Part shown: piece by piece, positions 29,425 to 37,289 of the stretch
Numbering within the stretch: the stretch's first letter is position 1
How the letters are laid out: every line of letters starts with the position of its first letter
Source of the DNA: VXNF01 sp965116465
GTDB taxonomy: Bacteria; Actinomycetota; Acidimicrobiia; Acidimicrobiales; CATQHL01
Assembly: GCA_965116465.1 (NCBI GenBank)
Contig: OZ220687.1
Location: 2,480,001 to 2,544,000 of the forward strand
DNA length: 64,000 nucleotides
Reading direction: 5' to 3'
The notes under the pieces: model-generated
Told to the model about the DNA's origin: nothing
The model's input: the letters and a program-made list of their open reading frames with translations, nothing else
Database searches by the model: none
Position numbers and translations under genes: made by a program

Positions 29425-31197
29425 ATGAGCGAGAATCCCCTGCCCGCAGATGAGCAGACCGTCAGTGAGGTGCGCGACGGTATGCGCGTCGACTGGGACG
29501 TGCCCATCCCGATGGACGACGGCCTGGTGTTGCGTGCCGACGTGTACCGGCCCGACGATGCCGGCCGTTACCCCGTCCTGCTGTCCTACGGCCCCTACGC
29601 CAAGGGACTCGCCTTCCAGGAGGGCTATCCCAGCGCCTGGAACCGGATGGCCGAAGAGCATCCCGACGTGGTCGCCGGCTCCACCAACAAGTACCAGAAC
29701 TGGGAGGTGTGCGACCCCGAGAAATGGGTGCCCGACGGCTACGTGTGCCTGCGGATCGACGCGAGGGGCTGCGGCCGCTCGCCGGGCTACATCGACCACT
29801 TCTCGCCGCGGGAGACCCAGGATCTCTACGACTCCATCGAGTGGGCCGCCGTTCAACCCTGGAGCGACGGCAAGATCGGGCTCTCCGGCGTCTCCTACTA
29901 CGCCATGAACCAGTGGTCCGTGGCCTCCCGCCAGCCGCCGCACCTCGTGGCCATGATCCCCTGGGAGGGGGCGGCGGAGTGGTACCGGGACTCCACCCAC
30001 CACGGCGGCATGGTCAGCACCTTCTGGGACAACTGGTACGACATGCAGGTCAAGACCGTGCAGCACGGCCTGGGGACCCGGGGTTCGACCAACCCCAACA
30101 CCGGGGAGCTGACCTCGGGACCGCCCACGCTCAGCGACGAGGAGTTGGCCGCCAACCGCTGCTCGTTCGGGCTGGACATCCTGTCGCACCCCTTCGACGA
30201 CGAATACCACGCCGACCGGTCCCCCGTCTGGGACAAGGTGGTGGTGCCGTTCCTTTCCTCGGCCAACTGGGGCGGCCAGGGATTGCACCCCCGCGGCAAC
30301 TTCGAGGCCTACACCCGCTCGGCGTCACCGGAGCGCTGGCTGGAGGTGCACGGCATCGAGCACTGGACCGAGTACTACACCGACTACGGCGTGGACCTGC
30401 AGAAGCGCTTCTTCGGGAACTTCCTGAAGGGTGAGGACACAGGTTGGGACAGCCAGCCGCGGGTGCTGCTGCAGGTGCGCCACGTGGACCGTTTCGTGGA
30501 GCGGGCCGAGGAGGACTGGCCGATCCCGCGCACCGACTGGCGGTCGCTGCACCTGCACACCGACGGGGAGTTGCGGGCTTCGCCCTGCTCGCGGGAGGGG
30601 ACGCTCGGCTACGAGGCGACCGGCGACGGGCTCACCTTCCTCACCGAGCCGACGACCGAGGAGTTGGAGATCACCGGCCCGCTGGCGGCGAAGCTGTTCG
30701 TCTCATCCTCGACTGCCGACGCCGATCTGTTTGTGGTGTTCCGGGTCTTCGACCCCGCCGGTGACGAGGTCACCTTCATGGGGGCGATCGACCCGCACAC
30801 GCCGATCGCCCAGGGTTGGCTGCGGGCGAGCCATCGCAAACTCGACCCCGAACTGTCGTTGCCGTGGCGGCCCTACCACACGCACCTGGAGGCCGACCAC
30901 CAGCCGCTGGAGCCCGGCGAGGTCTACGAGCTGGACATCGAGATCTGGCCCACCTGCATCGTGGTGCCCTCCGGCTACCGCATCGGCTTCAGCGTGCGCG
31001 GCCGCGACTACGAGTACGGCGGGGACACCTCGGGCCTGATGCTGTCCAACTTCAAGAACGAGCTGCGCGGCTGCGGGCCGTTCCTGCACAACGATCCCCG
31101 CGACCGCCCGCCTGAGATGTTCGAGAACGAGGTGACCCTGCACTTCGGTCCCGACCGCCCCAACTACGTCCTGGTCCCGGTCATCCCACCCGCCTGA
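29425..31197 (+). CDS. CocE/NonD-type alpha/beta hydrolase (X-Pro dipeptidyl-peptidase family)
   Basis: Serine hydrolase of 590 residues. The N-terminal catalytic domain opens with IPMDDGLVLRADVYRPDDAG and YPVLLSYGPYAKG; the nucleophile is Ser157 in GLSGVSYYAMNQW, with the His in VHGIEHWTEYYTD region. The C-terminal jelly-roll domain of this family follows from ITGPLAAKLFVSSSTADADLFVVF to the end. GGAGGGAG seven bases upstream fixes the ATG at 29425. Members cleave X-Pro peptides, cocaine-like esters or beta-lactam acyl groups; here the substrate is unknown. It stands alone between a palindromic repeat and an SDR gene on the opposite strand. Confidence 0.9.
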   Translation: MSENPLPADEQTVSEVRDGMRVDWDVPIPMDDGLVLRADVYRPDDAGRYPVLLSYGPYAKGLAFQEGYPSAWNRMAEEHPDVVAGSTNKYQNWEVCDPEKWVPDGYVCLRIDARGCGRSPGYIDHFSPRETQDLYDSIEWAAVQPWSDGKIGLSGVSYYAMNQWSVASRQPPHLVAMIPWEGAAEWYRDSTHHGGMVSTFWDNWYDMQVKTVQHGLGTRGSTNPNTGELTSGPPTLSDEELAANRCSFGLDILSHPFDDEYHADRSPVWDKVVVPFLSSANWGGQGLHPRGNFEAYTRSASPERWLEVHGIEHWTEYYTDYGVDLQKRFFGNFLKGEDTGWDSQPRVLLQVRHVDRFVERAEEDWPIPRTDWRSLHLHTDGELRASPCSREGTLGYEATGDGLTFLTEPTTEELEITGPLAAKLFVSSSTADADLFVVFRVFDPAGDEVTFMGAIDPHTPIAQGWLRASHRKLDPELSLPWRPYHTHLEADHQPLEPGEVYELDIEIWPTCIVVPSGYRIGFSVRGRDYEYGGDTSGLMLSNFKNELRGCGPFLHNDPRDRPPEMFENEVTLHFGPDRPNYVLVPVIPPA

Positions 31198-31198
31198 G

Positions 31199-31246
31199 GG
31201 CGTCCGGCCCGTCGGGACCTGCACGACCGCCGGTTAGCCGGACGCC
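31199..31246. terminator. long-loop inverted repeat between convergent genes
   Basis: GGCGTCCGGC (31199-31208) pairs with GCCGGACGCC (31237-31246), the right arm lying in the last codons of the SDR gene. Loop of 28 bases; no U-tract. Possible bidirectional terminator. Confidence 0.4.
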
Positions 31247-32028
31247 TGCGTGCCGCCGTCGATGGGCACGACGGTGCCGGTCATGTAGGTGGCGTCGTCG
31301 CTGCAGAGGAACGCCGCCACCGCGGCCACCTCCTCCGGCTGGCAGTAGCGTGCCAGCGGCACCTTGGACACGATGACCTCTCGCACGCCCGACGGATCAT
31401 CGGGGTCGAAGCCCTCCTCGATGCTGCGGATCATGCGGGTGTCCACCGGTGCCGGCGCCACGGCGTTGACGCGCACGCCGAGTGGGGCGAACTCGAGGGC
31501 GGCCGTCCTTGTGAGGCCGATGACGGCGTGCTTGCTGGCGACGTAGGCGCCCATCTGCGCGATCCCGGAGAGCCCCAACATCGACGCCGTGTTGACGATC
31601 GCCCCGCCGCCTGAGGCCGCGATCGCCGGCCCGGCGTGCTTGATGCCCAGCCAGACGCCGCGGACGTTGACGTCCATCACGCGGTCGAAGCCGTCGGCGG
31701 GACAGTCGACCAGTGAGGCGATCGGTCCCTCGATCCCGGCGTTGTTGAACAGCGCGTCCACCCTGCCGTAGGTGTCGTGGGCCGCCGCCACGTAGGCGGC
31801 CACGTCGCTGCCGGACGTGACGTCGGCGGTGACCGTCGTGATGTCCCCACCCTCGGCCGCCACTGGGGCAGCCGAGCCGTCGAGGTCGCTGCCGGCCAGG
31901 TCCACCGCCACGACCTTGGCGCCCTCGGAGGCGAAGCGCCGCGCCGCTGCCCGACCGATTCCGCCGGCTGCTCCCGTGACGATGACGACCCGGCCCTCGA
32001 ACCGCCGAACCTGACTCTCGCTGCCCAT
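31234..32028 (-). CDS. SDR-family NAD(P)-dependent oxidoreductase
   Basis: Classical short-chain dehydrogenase of 264 residues. It has the dinucleotide loop TGAAGGIG, DLAGSD after the second strand, NNAGIEGP, catalytic Ser in NTASMLGLSG and the YVASK pair (Tyr-x3-Lys), then VNAVAPAPVDTRM and a C-terminal LCSDDATYMTGTVVPIDGG. All catalytic residues are in place. The ATG at 32026-32028 is preferred to a TTG two codons upstream; no good ribosome-binding site is seen. Likely oxidises or reduces a hydroxy/keto group; substrate unknown. It converges with the CocE-type hydrolase. Confidence 0.92.
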   Translation of the reverse strand: MGSESQVRRFEGRVVIVTGAAGGIGRAAARRFASEGAKVVAVDLAGSDLDGSAAPVAAEGGDITTVTADVTSGSDVAAYVAAAHDTYGRVDALFNNAGIEGPIASLVDCPADGFDRVMDVNVRGVWLGIKHAGPAIAASGGGAIVNTASMLGLSGIAQMGAYVASKHAVIGLTRTAALEFAPLGVRVNAVAPAPVDTRMIRSIEEGFDPDDPSGVREVIVSKVPLARYCQPEEVAAVAAFLCSDDATYMTGTVVPIDGGTQASG

Positions 32029-32116
32029 GGGCAAATCGTAGTGAGCCCAGGGCCCGCCGTCCTCAGCGGTGTCCTAGGATCCCGGCTGGCAAGTCGGGTC
32101 CCGGGAGGTTGGACAG

Positions 32117-32428
32117 GTGTCGAACGAGGTGCGCAAGGACAGCTATGCCGTCGGAACGGTGGTGATCCACCGTGCCAATGCCATTGGAATCGTCGCCGCG
32201 GGCACAATCAACGCCCTGGGCGCCGCGGCTCTGAGTCTGATCAGCGCGATGGGCTTGGTCACCGTCGGCGGCGTGAACTCGATCGGCATCGTGGCGGTCG
32301 GCGGCGTGAACTCGATCGGGTTGGTGTCGGTCGGCGGCGTGAACTCGGTCGGCGTCATCGCCATCGGCGGCTTGAACGCCGTGGGCCTCGTGGCCATCGG
32401 CGGCGGCAACGTCACCAGCATGCTGTAG
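32117..32428 (+). CDS. small glycine/valine-rich protein with 11-residue tandem repeats
   Basis: Protein of 103 residues. After about 20 residues of ordinary sequence, it becomes a tandem array with unit VGGVNSIGIVA, then VGGVNSIGLVS, VGGVNSVGVIA and IGGLNAVGLVA, with weaker units before (AGTINALGAAA). Each unit is 33 bp, and the DNA repeats too (GGCGGCGTGAACTCG). GGGAGG stands eight bases before the GTG start, which supports real translation. The period and alternating Gly/Asn/Ile suggest a short solenoid such as a beta-helix with one rung per 11 residues, or a membrane-seeking assembly protein. No family is recognised and no function is proposed. Confidence 0.7.
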   Translation: MSNEVRKDSYAVGTVVIHRANAIGIVAAGTINALGAAALSLISAMGLVTVGGVNSIGIVAVGGVNSIGLVSVGGVNSVGVIAIGGLNAVGLVAIGGGNVTSML

Positions 32429-32434
32429 CCCGCA

Positions 32435-32453
32435 GGCCGGCCTCCCGCCGGCC
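32435..32453. terminator. hairpin terminator between convergent genes
   Basis: GGCCGGC (32435-32441) pairs with GCCGGCC (32447-32453) over a five-base loop, between the repeat protein and the aldolase-like gene, which converge. Confidence 0.5.
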
Positions 32454-32462
32454 GGGCAATCC

Positions 32463-33128
32463 TCAGCCGGGGCCGAAACGGGCTGCGAACCAGGCCTTGG
32501 CGCGCACCAGCTCGGGGGCGCTGCTGCTGAGGCGCTCGGGCCAGGCCCCTGCCGGCTGCTGCGCCGGCCCGGCCTCGACGGCCACCCGGCAGCGCTCCTC
32601 CAGGTACCACAGGCGGGTCGCAGCCTCCAGTAGGTCGTCACCCACAGCCACGCCGCCGTTGGCCAGCAGCAGCATCGACTTGTTGCCCTCCAGCGTGGCC
32701 GCCATGCGGTCGCCCGATTCGAGCGTGGTGATGAGGGCCAGGTCGTCGTGGACGGGCACCCTCTCGCCGGCCAGGCCGCCCATGCCGTGCAGCAGCGGCA
32801 CCGCCTCGCCCCGTACGCCCCAGGCCGCCATGGCGGCGCCGTGGCCCCGGCAGACGGCCCCCACGTCGGGTCGCGCCCGGTAGATCCCGGCGTGGATCAC
32901 GATCTCCAGCGGCTTGCCGGCGGGGGCGTCGATCGCCTCACCCTCGTCGTCGACGGTGAGAATCTCCTCGGCGGTGTGCGAGAGCAGGGGCGAGGTGGAC
33001 GTCATCAGGAAGCCGCCGCCGGCCAGCCGCGCCGAGGCGTGACCGAAACCCTCCACGAGTCGTGCGGCCGCCATCATCCGCGCCGTGGCTGCCACTTCCG
33101 CCTTGAGGCGATCGATCTCGCTCGTCAT
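32463..33128 (-). CDS. class II aldolase/adducin-family protein with altered metal site
   Basis: Protein of 221 residues with the class II aldolase/adducin fold: MMAAARLVEGFGHASARL, FLMTSTSPLLSH, EIVIHAGIYRARPDVGAV and a long C-terminal part with EAATRLWYLEERCRVA. In aldolases and epimerases of this family the zinc is held by HxH and a later NHG. Here the first pair reads RGH (Arg94, His96) and the later one NGG (157-159), so two of three ligands are missing. Glu75 and His79 of the approach helix remain. It may be a non-metal or non-catalytic member. The start ATG at 33126-33128 follows GGGGAGCG. It lies just upstream (downstream in transcription) of the VOC gene on the same strand. Confidence 0.85.
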   Translation of the reverse strand: MTSEIDRLKAEVAATARMMAAARLVEGFGHASARLAGGGFLMTSTSPLLSHTAEEILTVDDEGEAIDAPAGKPLEIVIHAGIYRARPDVGAVCRGHGAAMAAWGVRGEAVPLLHGMGGLAGERVPVHDDLALITTLESGDRMAATLEGNKSMLLLANGGVAVGDDLLEAATRLWYLEERCRVAVEAGPAQQPAGAWPERLSSSAPELVRAKAWFAARFGPG

Positions 33129-33182
33129 GGTCGCTCCCCGCTCCGCCGGACCGTCCGAGCATAGGCGGAGCGGCCTTCCGCC

Positions 33183-33563
33183 CTAGGCGGCCAGGTAGCG
33201 GGTGAGCTCGATCATGTTGCCCCACGGGTCGCGGAAGAAGATCTGCCGGTCTGCGGCCGGCGAGTTGGGCAGTTCCCACCACTCCACGCCCGCCTCGGTG
33301 AGCTCTTCGGTCATCTCCTCGAGGTCGTCGACCAGGAAGGCCAGATGCCCGTCGTTGGGCCGCAACTCGGGGTTTCCGCTCCGCGTGAAGCCGCCGGTCG
33401 TGAGATGCACCGGTGTGCCGCCGGCGTCGAACCAGGCGCCGGGGAACCCGAAGTCCGGTCGGGGCAGCGGCTCCAGTCCCAGCAGGTCGCCGTAGAACCA
33501 CACCGCCTTGTCGATGTCGCCCACGCAGAGGCTGCCGTGATCCAACTTCGTCAGCTTCGCCAT
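33183..33563 (-). CDS. VOC (glyoxalase/dioxygenase-fold) family protein
   Basis: Small protein of 126 residues with two paired beta-alpha-beta-beta-beta modules. Features are LDHGSLCVGDIDKAVWFY, LLGLEPLPRP, GGTPVHLTTGG, DGHLAFLVDDLEEM and the final RDPWGNMIELTRY, where PxGNxxEL is the family signature. Candidate metal ligands are the His of DHGS, His of GHLAF and Glu of IELT. GGGAGGAAA six bases upstream fixes the ATG at 33561-33563; the frame stays open for another 2 kb upstream but only as antisense of the acyl-CoA dehydrogenase. Reaction unknown; such proteins are often glyoxalases, epimerases or extradiol dioxygenases. Confidence 0.9.
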   Translation of the reverse strand: MAKLTKLDHGSLCVGDIDKAVWFYGDLLGLEPLPRPDFGFPGAWFDAGGTPVHLTTGGFTRSGNPELRPNDGHLAFLVDDLEEMTEELTEAGVEWWELPNSPAADRQIFFRDPWGNMIELTRYLAA

Positions 33564-33664
33564 GATTTCCTCCCGGTTCGGATCGTCCCGTTCGTCCTGT
33601 GCGTTTGCTTCGTGGTGATTGTCGCTCCGGGCGTTGCGCCTCGTGCCGTTCGACGGCCGCCGAT

Positions 33665-34849
33665 CTACTCGAACTCGACCGTCTTCGCGGGAAGGCCGAG
33701 GGCGAGCTTGCCGACGGTCTCCAGGCAGCGTTCGTTGGACGGGGGCATAACCAGTCCGGCCATGGCGTCTCGGAGGTAGCGCTCCATGGGCTGCGAGCGG
33801 TGGAGGCCGCGGCCGCCGAGTAGGCGCATTCCCGCGGTCGTGATGGAGTGTGCCGCCTCCGTGGCGAGGTACTTGGCCTGGTTCAGGACGTACGTGAGCG
33901 CCTCGGTGTCGAGTTCGCCGCTGAGGTAGCCCAAGGTGTCGCGGGCCCGCCGGGCGCCCTCGAGCTGCATGGACAGGCGACCGATCTCCTGCCAGGTGAA
34001 GGGGTCCTCGCTGCGGGGCGGGCTGCCGTCGGAGCGTGGTGCGCGCATGGCGTTGACGCAGTACTCGAACGCCGCCTCGGCGATGCCGATGTAGACGGCG
34101 GTGTAGCCGACCGACCAGATGCTCATGTTCTGACCGAGGATGGCCCCGACCTCGCCGACCACGTCCTCCGGCTCGATGCGGACGTTCTGGAAGTCGATGG
34201 AGTTGGAGGCCGTGGCTCGCATCCCGATGGTGTTCCAGTCGTCCAGAATCACGATGCCGTCCCGGTCGGTGGGGATCAGCACCGTCAGCAGCCCGTCGGC
34301 CAGGCTCTCGGCGCCCTCCAGGAAGCTCCAGGTGAAGTAGTAGGTGGCGCCGGTGGAGAGTGAGCAGAAGATCTTCCGCCCGGTCAGCCGGTAGCCGTCG
34401 CCGTCGCGCTCGATGTGCGTGCGGACCCTGCCCTTGTGGCGGAAGGAGATGCCCGGCTCGCTGGTGATGGAGGAGAAGACGGCGCCGTCGGTCACCACCT
34501 CGCCGAAGTAGCGCTCCTGCTGCGCCGGCGTGGCGATGTACCGCAGGAAGTACAGGATCGCCGAGTGCATGTTGAACGTCAGCCCGGTGCTGGCGCAGCC
34601 CTGGGCGATCTTGCCCAGCACGGTGGCGTAGGTGAACGAGTCGGCGCCGATGCCGCCGAAGCTCTCCGGAACCATCAGCGCCAGCAGGCCGCTGGCGCGT
34701 AGGTCGTCGTAGTTCTCGAATGGGAACCGGTTCTCGGTGTCCAGCATTGCGGCCCGGGGGCCGAAGGCGTCCCGGCTCAACTCCTCGGCGATGTCCACCC
34801 ACTTGCGGTGGCGCTCGGGGACCTTGAACGGGGACACCTTGGGTTCCAT
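33665..34849 (-). CDS. acyl-CoA dehydrogenase family protein
   Basis: FAD-dependent acyl-CoA dehydrogenase-like protein of 394 residues. The three-domain order is visible: an N-terminal helical domain (LRASGLLALMVPESFGGIGAD), a middle beta domain (GAVFSSITSEPG, GYRLTGRKIFCS, WNTIGMRATASNSIDF) and a C-terminal helical domain (TTAGMRLLGGRGLHRSQPMERYLRDAMA). RYLRDAMAGLVMPPSNE occupies the usual place of the substrate-pocket loop. It would transfer electrons from an acyl-CoA or related substrate to ETF. It shares strand with the VOC and aldolase-like genes (101 bp upstream of the VOC start). Substrate unknown. Confidence 0.92.
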   Translation of the reverse strand: MEPKVSPFKVPERHRKWVDIAEELSRDAFGPRAAMLDTENRFPFENYDDLRASGLLALMVPESFGGIGADSFTYATVLGKIAQGCASTGLTFNMHSAILYFLRYIATPAQQERYFGEVVTDGAVFSSITSEPGISFRHKGRVRTHIERDGDGYRLTGRKIFCSLSTGATYYFTWSFLEGAESLADGLLTVLIPTDRDGIVILDDWNTIGMRATASNSIDFQNVRIEPEDVVGEVGAILGQNMSIWSVGYTAVYIGIAEAAFEYCVNAMRAPRSDGSPPRSEDPFTWQEIGRLSMQLEGARRARDTLGYLSGELDTEALTYVLNQAKYLATEAAHSITTAGMRLLGGRGLHRSQPMERYLRDAMAGLVMPPSNERCLETVGKLALGLPAKTVEFE

Positions 34850-35199
34850 GCCCCAATCCTAACGAGGGCCAACCTGGCGAAGCACGGGCCTCTGCCCGGC
34901 GCGCGGCCGGCTCGGTCGGGGTCCGGGGTGCCGATTCGCTCCTTCGGCGCAGGCGCAAGGCGTCGCGAATCGGCCCCCCGGCCCCCTCCCTCGGTTGCCC
35001 GGGGGTCCGGTCGGGGCCGCCGGTGGGCGTCGGCGGATCGTCTGGCGAAATCGATCCGGCGCCGTCCCCCCGGCGTCCTCTCCCTCGGGTCTCCGCGCCC
35101 GTCTCTCCTCTGTATGGCGGCTCGGGAACTTTTGTTCCGATGGGGGCGTCTGAGGGGTGATCGAACGCGCAGAGCGCGTGCAACGAAGGAGGAGCGATC
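34850..35199. other. intergenic region with palindromic repeat and VWA gene leader
   Basis: 350 bases between divergent genes. The left half holds copy 2 of the dispersed palindromic repeat (34915-34997). The right half is a GC-rich leader; GAAGGAGGAG at 35185-35194 is the ribosome-binding site of the VWA gene. No gene is supported. Confidence 0.6.
34915..34997. repeat. dispersed intergenic palindromic repeat, copy 2
   Basis: About 83 bp: GGGGTGCCGATTCGC...GCGAATCGGCCCCCCGGCC forms a stem, with the tail CCCTCCCTCGGTTG shared with copy 1 at 29251-29327. The loop differs between copies by a short insertion. Confidence 0.75.
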
Positions 35200-37104
35200 A
35201 TGCAACTGTTCGATTCGAAGTCACACTTGCCGAACCGGGTCCGGATGGTGATCGGCGCCGTCGTCGTGGCGGGCCTGCTGGCGACGGCCTGCGCCGCAGG
35301 GGCTGGCGAGGATTCGGCCCCGGCGTTCGCACCGCCACCCCCGCCGGAGCCTGCACCGGCGCCCTCGGTGGAGCGCAGTGCGGCGGCCGCGCCGGAGCCG
35401 GCCCCCGAGGCTCCGCCACCTCCGCCGGCCATGGACGAACCGGACTCGTTCGTACCGTCGCCCCCGGCCACGCTTGCACCGGCCCAGCCCGCCGCCGCGC
35501 AGGCCGAGTCCGAGGCGAGCCAGGCGGTTGTCGTGGCGCCGCAGTACGACCTCGCCGAGGCCCAGGCCGCGGCGGATTCGGCGCGCTCGGCGCCGGCACC
35601 GGCGCCGGCAGCGGCTCCGGCCGCGCCTGAGAGGAGCCGGGCGTCGCAGGAATCGGCCTGGGGCTCGGTGGAGCCGACCCGGCCGGGAGAGTGCTGGGGG
35701 TGCTCGTCCGACATCTTCCAGGACTACGGCGTGAATCCCTTCGTGGACACCTACCGGGATCCGCTGTCGACCTTCGCTCTCGACGTGGACACCGCTTCCT
35801 ACGTGGTGACCCGCAACTATCTGGATGGAGGGTCATTGCCGCCTATGGAGGCGGTTCGCGTGGAGGAGTTCGTCAACTACTTCGACGGTGGCTACGAGCC
35901 GGAGTGGGACGAGTTCCTGATCGACATGGAGGCGGCGCCCTCGCCGTTCTCCCGTGATGGCTACGTGTTGCTACGGGTAGGCGTTCAGGCGCCTGACGTG
36001 CTGGCCGACGTTGTCATCCCCGACAGCGTGATCGTCGTGATGGACCGTTCGGGCTCGATGGGCGAGCAGGCCGGCTACGGCGGGGAATGGCTCGATCGCA
36101 TCGAACTGGCGCACGAGGCTGTGGACCTGCTCCTGGACGGCCTGCCCGACGGCACCCGGGTGGGCATCGTGTCCTACGACGACAGCGTGTCCACTGTGGT
36201 GGAACCCACCGACGTGGCCGGCAACCGGGATCGGATCATGCGCCGGGTGCGGGACGAGGTCTACCCGAGGGGAAGCACCAACGCCGGGGCAGGCCTGGAG
36301 CGCGGCTTCGACCTGGCGCAGGCGGAGGCCCGCCGGGGGCGGGACGTGCTGGTGATGCTGCTCTCCGACGGCGTCGCCAACGTGGGCGCCACCCGCACCG
36401 ACGAGATCCTCCGGGACATCGGCGACCGCTCCGAGATCGGCCTGACCACCATCGGCGTGGGGCTCGGACCGTTCAACGATGTGCTCATGGAGCAGCTCGC
36501 CAACTCCGCCGACGGCACCTACCACTACATCGACAGCACCCACGAGGCGCGCCGCATATTCGGCTCCAACATCGTGAGCCTGCTGGCGCTGGCGGCGCGG
36601 GACGCCAAGATCCAGGTGGAGTTCAACCCCGACACGGTGCTGTCGTACCGGCTGCTGGGCTTCGAGAACCGCGACGTGGCCGACGAGGACTTCCGCGACA
36701 ACACCGTCGACGCCGGCGAGGTGGGGCTCGGCCAGAGCTCCACGGCGCTGTACGAGCTGGAGCCGGCCGGCCGGAGCCGGGAACGCGGCAGCCGCGACTG
36801 GCTGGCGACGGCGACGCTGCGCTACCAGCGTCCCCGCCGGGGCTCGATCACCGAGATCGAGGCCAGCATCGGCGGTGCTGACATCGCCCGCTCGTTCGCC
36901 TCGGCAAGCCCACACTTCCGGCTGGCGGCGGTGGCGGCGGAGTTCGCCGAGGTGCTGCGCCGCAGCCCGTTCGTGGAGTACCGCGACGCCGACATGTCCC
37001 TGCTGGTCGAGGAGGCCTGGTACGCGGCCGACGATCTGCGCCGCGACCGCGACGCCGAGGAATTGGCCCGGCTGATCGAGGACGCCCGCCGCCTCATCCG
37101 CTAG
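35200..37104 (+). CDS. YfbK-type von Willebrand factor A lipoprotein
   Basis: Exported lipoprotein of 634 residues. The signal peptide ends in the lipobox LLATAC (about residue 31), followed by a Pro/Ala/Glu-rich linker up to about residue 150. The vWF N-terminal module NPFVDTYRDPLSTFALDVDT and YLDGGSLPPMEAVRVEEFVNYF is typical of YfbK-like proteins. The VWA domain holds the MIDAS motif DRSGSMG (Asp282, Ser284, Ser286). The C-terminal DUF3520-type part includes RDAKIQVEFNPDTVLSYRLLG and a last helical segment with EVLRRSPFVEYRD. A strong GAAGGAGGAG ribosome-binding site precedes the ATG. Two hairpins follow it. Role unknown beyond metal-dependent protein binding at the cell surface. Confidence 0.92.
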   Translation: MQLFDSKSHLPNRVRMVIGAVVVAGLLATACAAGAGEDSAPAFAPPPPPEPAPAPSVERSAAAAPEPAPEAPPPPPAMDEPDSFVPSPPATLAPAQPAAAQAESEASQAVVVAPQYDLAEAQAAADSARSAPAPAPAAAPAAPERSRASQESAWGSVEPTRPGECWGCSSDIFQDYGVNPFVDTYRDPLSTFALDVDTASYVVTRNYLDGGSLPPMEAVRVEEFVNYFDGGYEPEWDEFLIDMEAAPSPFSRDGYVLLRVGVQAPDVLADVVIPDSVIVVMDRSGSMGEQAGYGGEWLDRIELAHEAVDLLLDGLPDGTRVGIVSYDDSVSTVVEPTDVAGNRDRIMRRVRDEVYPRGSTNAGAGLERGFDLAQAEARRGRDVLVMLLSDGVANVGATRTDEILRDIGDRSEIGLTTIGVGLGPFNDVLMEQLANSADGTYHYIDSTHEARRIFGSNIVSLLALAARDAKIQVEFNPDTVLSYRLLGFENRDVADEDFRDNTVDAGEVGLGQSSTALYELEPAGRSRERGSRDWLATATLRYQRPRRGSITEIEASIGGADIARSFASASPHFRLAAVAAEFAEVLRRSPFVEYRDADMSLLVEEAWYAADDLRRDRDAEELARLIEDARRLIR

Positions 37105-37139
37105 CCGGCCGACCGGCTGCAACAACCTGCGGCCATTCC

Positions 37140-37166
37140 GGGGCGGCCCGGCGGGCGGGCCGCCCC
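37140..37166. terminator. hairpin after the VWA gene
   Basis: GGGGCGGCCCG (37140-37150) pairs with CGGGCCGCCCC (37156-37166) over a five-base loop, in the gap between convergent genes. Confidence 0.6.
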
Positions 37167-37197
37167 GACTACCGACAACCGACGAAATCCCCCTCGT

Positions 37198-37236
37198 GAG
37201 CCCCCTGCCGGACGTGCCTCCGCCGGCAGGGGGCTC
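37198..37236. terminator. strong hairpin terminator between convergent genes
   Basis: GAGCCCCCTGCCGG (37198-37211) pairs perfectly with CCGGCAGGGGGCTC (37223-37236) over an 11-base loop, followed by TCCTCT. It separates the VWA gene from the convergent acyl-CoA ligase. Confidence 0.75.
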
Positions 37237-37289
37237 TCCTCTGCGTGTGGCCGGTTCGCCGCGACCCCACCGGTTGCAGCGCCCGGTGC

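Noticed and set aside
32240..32400. 33-bp tandem repeats as a possible CRISPR or origin iteron
   Set aside because: Repeats are in frame within a gene that has a ribosome-binding site, and there are no unique spacers or replication genes.
33564..35714. Upstream extension of the VOC gene frame to 843 codons
   Set aside because: It runs antisense through the acyl-CoA dehydrogenase and intergenic DNA; the VOC start with GGGAGGAAA explains the real gene.
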